The position numbers were made by a program, and so were the translations under genes. Below the pieces are notes generated by a model. That model ran no database searches. It was not told the origin of the DNA and was given only the letters and a program-made list of their open reading frames with translations. From CAZTII01 sp964613305 (GTDB lineage: Bacteria; Bacillota_I; Bacilli_A; Erysipelotrichales; Erysipelotrichaceae), in NCBI GenBank assembly GCA_964613305.1, contig CAZTII010000002.1:1-62702 (forward strand): a DNA stretch of 62,702 nt, given 5' to 3'. This document shows, piece after piece, positions 43,113 through 50,814 of this stretch (within the stretch, counting starts at the first letter, position 1; every line of letters begins with the position of its first letter).

Positions 43113-44276
43113 ATGAAAAAAATAATACTTGTTTTGGTGATGTTGTTGATGGTTTCTTGTACTAAAAAAGCTGAGGTAGTACCTACTCAGCCTACAGAAC
43201 AACAAAAAGATACAACAACATTGAGTGGTTGTTGGATTAATAAAATGTCAGAAGTTTCAATGGCTGGATATGGAGAAGATGAAGATTTACTTGGAAAAGA
43301 TCGTTTTCAAGCGGAATTTTATTGTTTTAAAGATAATAGTTATATTAATGGTACGTTTTATTATGTGTTAGAGTCTGCCTATATTGAAGATTATTATGAG
43401 AAATATAATGAATTATACACGAAAGAATACGATGAGTTGGTTAAAAAAGGAAAAAATGTTGATGATTTTGAGTTAGATCGCAGTAAAGTTGATGAATTTG
43501 TAGATCCTAATGATTACAAGTATGAGTTTGTTGACTATCAAACGAGTATTGGTCGCTATCGTGTTGATGGGGATGTGATTGCTTTTGTTGGCAAAGATGT
43601 GAATTCAGAAAATCCTACATATTATTATGTGGATGGCTCGTTTTTTATAGGTAAAACAAAGTTTTCTTTTGAACGTCTTCAACATTTATATGTTAATTAT
43701 TTTGGTTATATGAATCAAATGTCTGGTGGTTATTATAATGAACATTTGGATGAGACAGTGTACAAACAGTTTGATGTGAAAGAGTATAGTGAATTTAACT
43801 TTGATAAACGAATTAATTCGATGTTAAAGACAATTGATAAAGATACGAAAATGCTTGAAACTTATCTTGATAAGGATTATAGCGAACAACTTAATGAAGA
43901 GATTGAGTTGAGTCGTGCGATGATTTCGTTGAGTGAAGAACATTATGACGAAGTTAATATTTATTTTGGTTGGAAATCGAATGTTTCGATTGAACATGTA
44001 CTAAGTGAGCCTTTGGCGACATTAAAGTTTGATCATGATAAGGTGTATATTGAATATCGTGAATTTATACCGGGTGATAATAATATTTGTCATGTCGATT
44101 TTAAGAGTAAAAAAGTGTATACAAAATCTGTTCGTGATAATTTAGAAAGTTATGAAAAATATAACTGTACAGATGCAATGACAGATACAATTGATGAATC
44201 GATTGAATTTTTTACTGAGTTTATGAAAGATAATGATTTGAGTGTTGCACAATTAAAGCAATTTGTGACGAAGTAA
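43113..44276 (+). CDS. Lipoprotein of unknown function, paralogue 2
   Basis: The 387-residue protein has a lipoprotein signal ending LLMVSC (Cys16), a short Pro/Thr/Gln linker and a mature region paralogous to the upstream protein (YCFKDNSYING, KNVDDFELDRS, FSFERLQHLYVNY). Cys pairs such as GGC/SGCW...YCF are conserved between the two and may form disulfides. It starts eight bases after its partner with AGGAGG, so both are made together. Function unknown. Confidence 0.75.
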   Translation: MKKIILVLVMLLMVSCTKKAEVVPTQPTEQQKDTTTLSGCWINKMSEVSMAGYGEDEDLLGKDRFQAEFYCFKDNSYINGTFYYVLESAYIEDYYEKYNELYTKEYDELVKKGKNVDDFELDRSKVDEFVDPNDYKYEFVDYQTSIGRYRVDGDVIAFVGKDVNSENPTYYYVDGSFFIGKTKFSFERLQHLYVNYFGYMNQMSGGYYNEHLDETVYKQFDVKEYSEFNFDKRINSMLKTIDKDTKMLETYLDKDYSEQLNEEIELSRAMISLSEEHYDEVNIYFGWKSNVSIEHVLSEPLATLKFDHDKVYIEYREFIPGDNNICHVDFKSKKVYTKSVRDNLESYEKYNCTDAMTDTIDESIEFFTEFMKDNDLSVAQLKQFVTK

Positions 44277-44277
44277 T

Positions 44278-44306
44278 GAAAAAGAGCCTAACGGCTCTTT
44301 TTCATA
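44278..44306 (+). terminator. Terminator of the lipoprotein pair
   Basis: An 11-bp perfect stem (GAAAAAGAGCC with GGCTCTTTTTC) around TAAC, three bases after the stop. Confidence 0.88.
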
Positions 44307-44491
44307 TTATATTATAAGGGGATAGGTTCTACATCTAAATTAGGGGGGTTTAGTATGTAGGCAAGGATTTCTTCCTTGTGATGATAGTATATCAAGATGC
44401 ATACGCTAAAATATCGTAGGATTTTGTTATATTATGTGATTTTTAAATAATAAGGAGAAAACCTAAAAATAGTGAATTATTTTTAACTTTT

Positions 44492-44500
44492 TGTTATACT
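44492..44500 (+). promoter_or_regulatory. Putative extended -10 promoter of dtd-folD
   Basis: TGTTATACT (TGnTATACT form) lies 27 bases before the dtd GTG. The 180 bases between it and the upstream terminator hold a small CAAGGA/TCCTTG hairpin near 44363-44380 and nothing else I can name. Confidence 0.45.
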
Positions 44501-44526
44501 ATACAGGTGTAAAAGGAAGTGATATT

Positions 44527-44970
44527 GTGAAAGCTGTTGTGCAACGCGTAAGTAGCGCAAATGTTTGCGTGGATGGTACTGTAGTTGGTAGTATTGATAA
44601 AGGATATCTACTTTTGGTTGGTATTTGTGAAACTGATAATGAAGCGATTGTTAAAAAGGTTGCGAATAAAATATTGGATTTACGTATTTTTACGGATGAT
44701 CAAGATAAGATGAATCTTGGAATAGAAGAGATAGGTGGTAGTGTTTTATCTATTTCTCAATTTACATTGTATGCGGATATAAAAAAAGGAAAAAGACCGA
44801 GTTTTATTAAGGCGGCAAAACCTGATGTATCGAAGCCTTTGTATGACTTGTTTAATAAGGTGCTTCAAGAACGAGTGCATGTGGAAACAGGTATTTTTGG
44901 GGCTGATATGAAAGTTAGTTTATTGAATGATGGTCCAGTTACCATCGTTGTTGATTCTGAAGAATTGTAG
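44527..44970 (+). CDS. dtd: D-aminoacyl-tRNA deacylase
   Basis: The 147-residue enzyme starts MKAVVQRVSSANVCVDG, with the family motifs SQFTLYAD and the C-terminal NDGPVTIV (Gly-cisPro-like site). It removes D-amino acids wrongly loaded on tRNA. The start is GTG at 44527, set by AAAAGGAAG and the conserved MKAVVQRV; an upstream ATG at 44491 would add an unrelated tail. It begins a housekeeping operon with folD. Confidence 0.93.
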   Translation: MKAVVQRVSSANVCVDGTVVGSIDKGYLLLVGICETDNEAIVKKVANKILDLRIFTDDQDKMNLGIEEIGGSVLSISQFTLYADIKKGKRPSFIKAAKPDVSKPLYDLFNKVLQERVHVETGIFGADMKVSLLNDGPVTIVVDSEEL

Positions 44971-44978
44971 GAGGAAAT

Positions 44979-45821
44979 ATGGGTCAAATAGTTTATGGTA
45001 GTGAATTAGCGAAGAAAATGCGTTTAGCGATGTCGAACGAAATTAGTGAAATGAAACGTTTAAACATGCGTCCAGTGACATTGGCGGTTGTGTTGGTTGG
45101 TGATAATCCAGCTAGTATATCGTATGTGAGTGGTAAGAAAAAAGCGTGTGATGACGTTGGAATTGTTTCTAGAATGATAGAACTTCCAAGTGATTGTAGT
45201 GAAATGGAATTATTAAATAAAGTGAAACAACTTAATGGTGATGATGAAGTGGATGGTATTTTAGTACAACTACCATTACCATCGCACATTAATGAAAAAA
45301 CAATCATTCAAGCTATTTCACCTAAGAAAGATGTGGATGGATTACATCCAGAAAATGTAGCTAAGTTGGTATTGGGTGAGTCTGGTTTACGTCCTTGTAC
45401 ACCTTTAGGAGTCATGGAAATATTAAAAGAGATGAATGTGGATGTTTGTGGTAAAAATGTTGTCGTAATTGGGCGTAGTCAACTTGTTGGTAAGCCGGTT
45501 GCGAATTTATTGGTAGAGGCTAATGCGACAGTGACTGTTTGTCATTCGAAAACAAACAATTTGCGTGAAGTTTGTAAACGAGCTGATGTGTTAGTAGTAG
45601 CGATTGGTAGAGCGAAAATGATTGATCGTAGCTATGTTAAAGATGGTGCAATTGTTATTGATGTTGGCGTTAATCGCGTGGATGGTAAATTATGTGGTGA
45701 TGTTGATTTTGATGATGTTGTGGATGTAGCTAGTTTTATTACTCCGGTTCCTAAAGGAGTTGGTCCAATGACAATTACAATGTTGTTGCATAACACGCTG
45801 ATGGCGTATAAAGGCAGGTAG
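44979..45821 (+). CDS. folD: Methylenetetrahydrofolate dehydrogenase/cyclohydrolase FolD
   Basis: The 280-residue bifunctional enzyme has the catalytic region SYVSGKKKACDDVGI (with Lys), QLPLPSHINEKTIIQAISP, DVDGLHPENV, the Rossmann GRSQLVGKPVANLL and PVPKGVGPMTITMLL. It interconverts methylene-, methenyl- and formyl-tetrahydrofolate with NADP. AGGAGG precedes the ATG. It follows dtd by eight bases and precedes the DUF951 gene by three. Confidence 0.95.
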   Translation: MGQIVYGSELAKKMRLAMSNEISEMKRLNMRPVTLAVVLVGDNPASISYVSGKKKACDDVGIVSRMIELPSDCSEMELLNKVKQLNGDDEVDGILVQLPLPSHINEKTIIQAISPKKDVDGLHPENVAKLVLGESGLRPCTPLGVMEILKEMNVDVCGKNVVVIGRSQLVGKPVANLLVEANATVTVCHSKTNNLREVCKRADVLVVAIGRAKMIDRSYVKDGAIVIDVGVNRVDGKLCGDVDFDDVVDVASFITPVPKGVGPMTITMLLHNTLMAYKGR

Positions 45822-45824
45822 AGT

Positions 45825-46025
45825 ATGGAATACGGCTTGAATGATATTGTAGAAATGAAAAAAGAACATCCATGTCGTAAATCAAAACATTGGCGCATTA
45901 TTCGTTTAGGCGCTGATATTAAAATTAAGTGTTTAGGATGTGGTGCAACAGTAATGTTTCCTCGTAGTGAGTTTGAACGTAAGTGTAAAAAGATGATCGA
46001 GAGGGTAAGTGAATCGGATGATTAA
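45825..46025 (+). CDS. DUF951 family small protein
   Basis: The 66-residue protein has GLNDIVEMKKEHPC, WRIIRLGADIKIKCLGCG and VMFPRSEFERKCKK, the conserved core of the Firmicutes DUF951 family, with Cys and His that could bind metal (KKEHPC, KCLGC). Function is unknown; it often lies near ychF, as here. It starts three bases after folD and its end overlaps the HAD gene. Confidence 0.88.
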   Translation: MEYGLNDIVEMKKEHPCRKSKHWRIIRLGADIKIKCLGCGATVMFPRSEFERKCKKMIERVSESDD

Positions 46026-46833
46026 ATGCATTGTAAGTGATTTAGATGGAACACTGATTAATGCTTCGCAAGGTGTTGATAGTGAAAATATTGAAGCAAT
46101 CAATCGTTGGATGGAATTAGGTCATCATTTTGTCGTTGCGAGTGCTCGCACGTATGATGCGTTTAAGTATGTTAATAAGAAGTATAATACATCAATTACA
46201 AAAATGATTGGTCATAATGGCAGTGTTTTATTTGAAGATGGTGTTATTGTATGGGAAAAGACATTACCGAAAGAAGTTATTAAGAAGTTTTATGACAATA
46301 TTAAACCATATATGGATGAGGTTGATTTTGTTGTCACTAATGCGACAACAAAAGAAATGTATACGGCTCATTTTGAAGGATTGTTGTATAATACGTTTGT
46401 TAAACCATATGGAATGAGTGATCAATCGATTGAGTTTGAAAAGTATTTTAATGATGATGTTACTTTTGAATCGCATATTATCTTTATGATGGTTGAAACG
46501 ATGGAACGTAAAACTGAAATAATGGAACTTTTAAAAGAAAAGCTTTTTGATGAATGTACAATTAGTTCAAGTGGTAAACGTAATATTGAACTTAGTTGTA
46601 AAGGGATTGATAAAGGTTCTGGAATTGTTCAGTTTTGTAAACATCATGGCTTAGATGTATCAGAAGTGGCGTGCATTGGTAATGATGAAAATGATATTGC
46701 GATGTTAAATGTGGTTGCTTATCCATATATTATGGATGATTCTCAACCTGTTCTTGATGGTAAAGGTAAACGAGTTAAAGGTGTTTTTGAGTGTATTAAT
46801 GACTGTATTTTAATGAATAAGGAAGGTAGATAG
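46018..46833 (+). CDS. Cof-type HAD superfamily phosphatase
   Basis: The 271-residue protein begins MIKCIVSDLDGTLI (nucleophile Asp in DxDGT), with a cap domain of about 110 residues, conserved Lys in the third motif and CIGNDENDIAML (final Asp pair). Cof-type enzymes hydrolyse sugar phosphates, FMN or pyridoxal phosphate; this substrate is unknown. The start could also be a GTG at 46009. It lies between DUF951 and ychF in a compact housekeeping run. Confidence 0.88.
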   Translation: MIKCIVSDLDGTLINASQGVDSENIEAINRWMELGHHFVVASARTYDAFKYVNKKYNTSITKMIGHNGSVLFEDGVIVWEKTLPKEVIKKFYDNIKPYMDEVDFVVTNATTKEMYTAHFEGLLYNTFVKPYGMSDQSIEFEKYFNDDVTFESHIIFMMVETMERKTEIMELLKEKLFDECTISSSGKRNIELSCKGIDKGSGIVQFCKHHGLDVSEVACIGNDENDIAMLNVVAYPYIMDDSQPVLDGKGKRVKGVFECINDCILMNKEGR

Positions 46834-46834
46834 A

Positions 46835-47935
46835 ATGGCTCTGACAGCTGGAATAGTTGGTTTACCAAATGTAGGGAAATCAACGTTATTTAATGCGATT
46901 ACAAAAAGTAGTGTGGAGGCGGCAAATTATCCGTTTGCCACGATTAACCCAAATGTTGGGGTAGTGGAAGTTCCAGATGAAAGAATGGATAAATTGATTG
47001 AAATATTTAAACCGAAGAAAAAAGTGTATACGACATTTGAATTTACCGATATTGCGGGATTAGTGAAAGGTGCTTCAAAAGGTGAAGGTTTAGGTAATCA
47101 ATTTTTATCGCATATTCGTCAAGTGGATGCGATTTGTCATGTTGTTCGTTGTTTTGATGATGATGATATTACTCATGTTGAATCAAGTGTTGATCCAATT
47201 CGCGACATTGAAATTATTAATTTAGAATTAGCGATTGCTGATTTACAATCAATGGAAAATCGATTATCTAAAATTGAGCGTAAAGCGCAAGCGAAAGATA
47301 AAGATGCGATGGCTGAAGTAGCTGTGGTTAAAAAGTTAATTGAAGCACTAGAAGCTGGAAAAGCGGCTAGAAGTGTTGAATTAACGAAAGAAGAATTAGA
47401 AATTGCGAAAAGTTATCAATGTTTAACAAGTAAACCGATGATTTATATTGCGAATATGTCAGAGGAAGAGATTGCTCATCCTGAAGATAATCAATATTTT
47501 CAATTAGTGAAGGAATTTGCTGAAAAAGAGAATAATGATGTTATTGCGGTTAGTGCTAAAATTGAAGAAGAATTATCGATGTTAGATGCTGAAGAAAAAC
47601 AGATGTTTTTAGAAGAACTAGGAATTAAGGAAAGTGGTTTAAATCAAGTGATTAAGGCTGCTTATCATTTATTAGGATTAAAAACGTATTTTACGGTTGG
47701 TGAAACGGAAAATCGTGCTTGGACCTTTAAAGAAGGAATGACTGCACCTGAATGTGCTGGTATTATTCACTCTGATTTCCAACGTGGATTTATTCGTGCG
47801 GAAACATATGGTTATGATGATATCGTTCGTTATGAAAGTGAAGTTAAATTAAAAGAAGCAGGAAAATTACGCTTAGAAGGTAAAGACTATCTTGTAAAAG
47901 ATGGGGATGTATTACATTTTAGATTCAATGTTTAA
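46835..47935 (+). CDS. ychF: Ribosome-binding ATPase YchF (OLA1 family)
   Basis: The 366-residue protein has the G1 loop GLPNVGKSTLFNAI, DIAGLVKGASKGEGLGNQFL (switch II) and the TGS domain at the C-terminus (about 281-364, AECAGIIHSDFQRGF-like with LVKDGDVLHFRFNV). YchF binds the ribosome and hydrolyses ATP better than GTP. It is very conserved and ends the dtd-folD operon before a strong terminator. Confidence 0.96.
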   Translation: MALTAGIVGLPNVGKSTLFNAITKSSVEAANYPFATINPNVGVVEVPDERMDKLIEIFKPKKKVYTTFEFTDIAGLVKGASKGEGLGNQFLSHIRQVDAICHVVRCFDDDDITHVESSVDPIRDIEIINLELAIADLQSMENRLSKIERKAQAKDKDAMAEVAVVKKLIEALEAGKAARSVELTKEELEIAKSYQCLTSKPMIYIANMSEEEIAHPEDNQYFQLVKEFAEKENNDVIAVSAKIEEELSMLDAEEKQMFLEELGIKESGLNQVIKAAYHLLGLKTYFTVGETENRAWTFKEGMTAPECAGIIHSDFQRGFIRAETYGYDDIVRYESEVKLKEAGKLRLEGKDYLVKDGDVLHFRFNV

Positions 47936-47936
47936 T

Positions 47937-47969
47937 AAAAAAATCATATCAACGTTGATATGATTTTTT
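47937..47969. terminator. Bidirectional terminator between ychF and the GH3 gene
   Basis: A 16-bp perfect inverted repeat (AAAAAATCATATCAAC with its complement, 47938-47969) with A/T-runs at both ends serves both convergent genes. Confidence 0.88.
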
Positions 47970-47973
47970 AGTT

Positions 47974-49785
47974 CTATTTCTTTAATAATGGTTTGATTCG
48001 TCTTTCGTAAATATCTTGGTAGCTGTATTTTGTATCTTCAAAGCCACAGAATGAATCCATTGGATCAACTCCAGTGAAAGCTTCTGCACCAACCATCATT
48101 TTTTCTACAACGGCATTTAATGTGTATTCTTTGTCGTCGTATGCATTGATGTATGTTTGAATTTGTGGAACGTCCGCTAATGCGAATGGATGATATACAC
48201 TTACCATAATTGTTGGAATCTCATTAACGTAGAATGGTACATCTGGTGTCCCTTTAGATGCTGGCCAAGCTACACGTTGAACTACACCGATTCCTATTTT
48301 AGCAACGTTGATAATTAAATCATAATTGTCCGTTAAATTTGAAATTGGTTGTTTTTGCGCATAAACGTTCATAATCGCAGCCATACGTTCTTCAGCAGGT
48401 AATGCCAAAATACGTTCTTCTGTTGATTGCCATTTTGAAACATTGAATCCTTTCGCAACTAATACTTTTTCAAATACATCAATTGCTGATTCTCTTGAAC
48501 CCAATGCTGCACCTAATCCACCTTTTGAACCTTCATTAAGTACTAATAACACTTTTTTATAGCGTTCTGGTGTGATTGGCCAAATACTTGGTTGTTCATT
48601 TTTAACTAAAGTAATTGCTTTATCAGCGATTTCTTCAGCGATTTTTACGTTTTCTGGAAGATTAAATTTAGCTAATGCTTCTTCTTTTGGTAATAAAATG
48701 TTATTTCTGTCAGCTTTGTGAAGACCAATAGAAGCTCTTAAACCTAGTGTTCTAGTTAAGGCATCATTTAATCTTTCGTCAGAAATAATACCATTTTCAT
48801 ATCCTTCTTTCATCCATTGAACATCTTCATCTGGATCATTGAAGAATAAGAACAAGTCACATCCAGCAGCGATTGTCATTGGTAATAACTCTTTACGTGA
48901 CATCGCAGAAGTTAAGGCAACCATGTGTGAAGCATCAGTGATAACAGCTCCATTAAAGCCTAATTGTCCTTTTAAAAGGTCAGTGATTAATTCTTTTGAT
49001 AAAGTTGCTGGTAATACTTTTTCTGATAATGTTGCATCTGGTGTAAATTTTTCAACATATGAAGGTAGACCAATGTGCCCAGCCATAATTGCTGGTAATC
49101 CAGCGTCGATTAAGCCTTTGTATACTTTACCGAATGTTGCATCCCATTCTTCAATAGAACAATGATTTGTTGCTAAAGAAAGGTGATGGTCACGTTCATC
49201 ATTTCCGTCCCCAGGGAAGTGTTTTGCGGTTGCAAGGATTCCTGATTCAGAAATTCCTCTTAAATATTCAAGGGAATATTCTAATACTTTATCAGCGTTA
49301 TCTGACCAAGTTCTTACTGATATAATTGGGTTTCTCCAGTTAGTACAAATATCTACGATTGGTGCAAATGACATGTTACAGCCGATTGCGGCAGCTTCAA
49401 CACCAGCGACACGACCCATTTCATATGCGTATTTTGAATCGTTTGTTGCGGCAATTTTTACTTCATGACCAATGTATGTACCATTTGTCGCAGCTCCATC
49501 TCCACCTGCTTCAGTGTTGGCAGCGATAAATACAGGTACTTTTGAATGTCCTTGAAGCACTTTGTTTTGATCGTACACTTGTGAAGCATTAGAACGATTG
49601 TAGCGAACACCAGCGATGTGGTAAGTGTCAAGAACGCTTTTTAAATAGTCTGCGTCAGTACTAGCGCCCATGTTGAAAAATAATTGTCCAATTTTTTCAT
49701 CGAGGGACATGTTAGCGATGGTGTCATTGACCCATTTTACGCCTTCGTCATCTAAATTGTACGGCATTGCTTTTAAATTAACCAT
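47974..49785 (-). CDS. Glycoside hydrolase family 3, beta-N-acetylhexosaminidase (NagZ-like)
   Basis: The 603-residue protein has a GH3 barrel with TAKHFPGDGNDERDHHLSL, where the loop with His and Asp acts as the general acid typical of NagZ-type enzymes, and VITDASHMVALT with the nucleophile Asp. A C-terminal alpha/beta domain (about 400-600) follows. No signal peptide is present, so it acts in the cytoplasm on imported N-acetylglucosaminides or muropeptides. AAAGGAG precedes ATG 49785; a longer start at 49815 is unlikely. It is divergent from the nucleoside-type operon. Confidence 0.88.
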   Translation of the reverse strand: MVNLKAMPYNLDDEGVKWVNDTIANMSLDEKIGQLFFNMGASTDADYLKSVLDTYHIAGVRYNRSNASQVYDQNKVLQGHSKVPVFIAANTEAGGDGAATNGTYIGHEVKIAATNDSKYAYEMGRVAGVEAAAIGCNMSFAPIVDICTNWRNPIISVRTWSDNADKVLEYSLEYLRGISESGILATAKHFPGDGNDERDHHLSLATNHCSIEEWDATFGKVYKGLIDAGLPAIMAGHIGLPSYVEKFTPDATLSEKVLPATLSKELITDLLKGQLGFNGAVITDASHMVALTSAMSRKELLPMTIAAGCDLFLFFNDPDEDVQWMKEGYENGIISDERLNDALTRTLGLRASIGLHKADRNNILLPKEEALAKFNLPENVKIAEEIADKAITLVKNEQPSIWPITPERYKKVLLVLNEGSKGGLGAALGSRESAIDVFEKVLVAKGFNVSKWQSTEERILALPAEERMAAIMNVYAQKQPISNLTDNYDLIINVAKIGIGVVQRVAWPASKGTPDVPFYVNEIPTIMVSVYHPFALADVPQIQTYINAYDDKEYTLNAVVEKMMVGAEAFTGVDPMDSFCGFEDTKYSYQDIYERRIKPLLKK

Positions 49786-49813
49786 GTATATCTCTCCTTT
49801 ATCTCTTGTATAC

Positions 49814-49819
49814 ATTATA
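49814..49819 (-). promoter_or_regulatory. Putative -10 element of the GH3 gene
   Basis: TATAAT on the minus strand, 28 bases before the start codon; no clear -35. Confidence 0.4.
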
Positions 49820-49914
49820 ACGAATATTTAGAAAAATTCCATGAAAAAATGATGAAATTTACTGTTTTATGTTTTGGTTAATTGTTTGTGAGTTTTTAAA
49901 CGATTGAAATATAG

Positions 49915-49920
49915 TATAAT
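49915..49920 (+). promoter_or_regulatory. Putative -10 element of the hydrolase-ADPRGH-nucleoside operon
   Basis: TATAAT 21 bases before the hydrolase ATG; the -35 is not clear. No other promoter is evident for the seven genes to 58540. Confidence 0.45.
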
Positions 49921-49941
49921 ATCAGTAATGGAGGTTTGTTT

Positions 49942-50814
49942 ATGATTCGTAATGATATTGTTTTAGATGATCGTTTTAAAAAAATGTTAAATTTTAAAAT
50001 TGATCGATTTGATTGTAATAAATATGATATTGCATATGAAAACATCGAATATCGTTGTAATCCATCACGTTGTTTGGATATTTATTTACCAGGAAATAAT
50101 GATACTTATCCAGTGTTTTTGCTTGTTTATGGTGGTGGTTGGGTGAGTGGCCATAAGCGGTCAGTATTTATTGAACCGATGCTGTATTTATTAAAAAAAG
50201 GATTTGCTTGTGTGCTGATTGATTATTCTTTAGCGATTGATTATGTGTTTCCTCAAGCGGTAATTGATATTAAAGAAGCACTCCATTTTATTAAAAAAGA
50301 AGGAAATAAGTATCATTTAGATAGTGATGAAATTCATGTTTGGGGTGAATCGGCGGGTGCGCATTTAGCGCTTCTAAGTGGTCTTAGTTTAAATAGTGAA
50401 TTTGGTTTAATTGATGATGTTGATATTAAGTCGATTTGTGCTTTTTATCCAATGATTGATTTTCAACTAACAAAAGAGGATGCGAAATTTCATCAAAATA
50501 GTAGAATGGATTTATCGGATCGATATTCAGTGTTTGGTCAATGGTTAGCGGATAAGTATGATGATGAAAATACTCGACGTTTAGCGAATCCTATTTCATT
50601 TATTGATCATTGTCATTGTAAACTATGGCTACAACATGGTACTAAGGATACATTAGTATCGTATCGACAATCGCAATATTTTTATGATAAGTGTATTAAT
50701 AAGGATATTTATTTTGAGTTGGTTGATGGTAAACAACATTGTGATGATTATTTTTTTAGTAAGGATAATATTGATAAAATGGTTGATTTTATAAGGAGTG
50801 AAAATGAAAAATAA
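49942..50814 (+). CDS. Alpha/beta hydrolase, BD-FAE/esterase-like
   Basis: The 290-residue protein has the oxyanion motif VYGGGWVSGHK (Tyr in place of the usual first His), the nucleophile elbow GESAGAH, a catalytic Asp region HGTKDTLVSY and His in GKQHCDDY. This fits carboxylesterase/acetyl esterase families. With no signal peptide it is cytoplasmic. GGAGG precedes ATG 49942. It begins the operon with the ADP-ribosylglycohydrolase gene (overlap 11 bases), so a deacylase acting on an imported ribose-containing compound is an inference. Confidence 0.82.
   Translation: MIRNDIVLDDRFKKMLNFKIDRFDCNKYDIAYENIEYRCNPSRCLDIYLPGNNDTYPVFLLVYGGGWVSGHKRSVFIEPMLYLLKKGFACVLIDYSLAIDYVFPQAVIDIKEALHFIKKEGNKYHLDSDEIHVWGESAGAHLALLSGLSLNSEFGLIDDVDIKSICAFYPMIDFQLTKEDAKFHQNSRMDLSDRYSVFGQWLADKYDDENTRRLANPISFIDHCHCKLWLQHGTKDTLVSYRQSQYFYDKCINKDIYFELVDGKQHCDDYFFSKDNIDKMVDFIRSENEK

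Noticed and set aside
44310..44490. Short coding frames between the lipoprotein pair and dtd
   Set aside because: The best one is 17 codons without a ribosome site.
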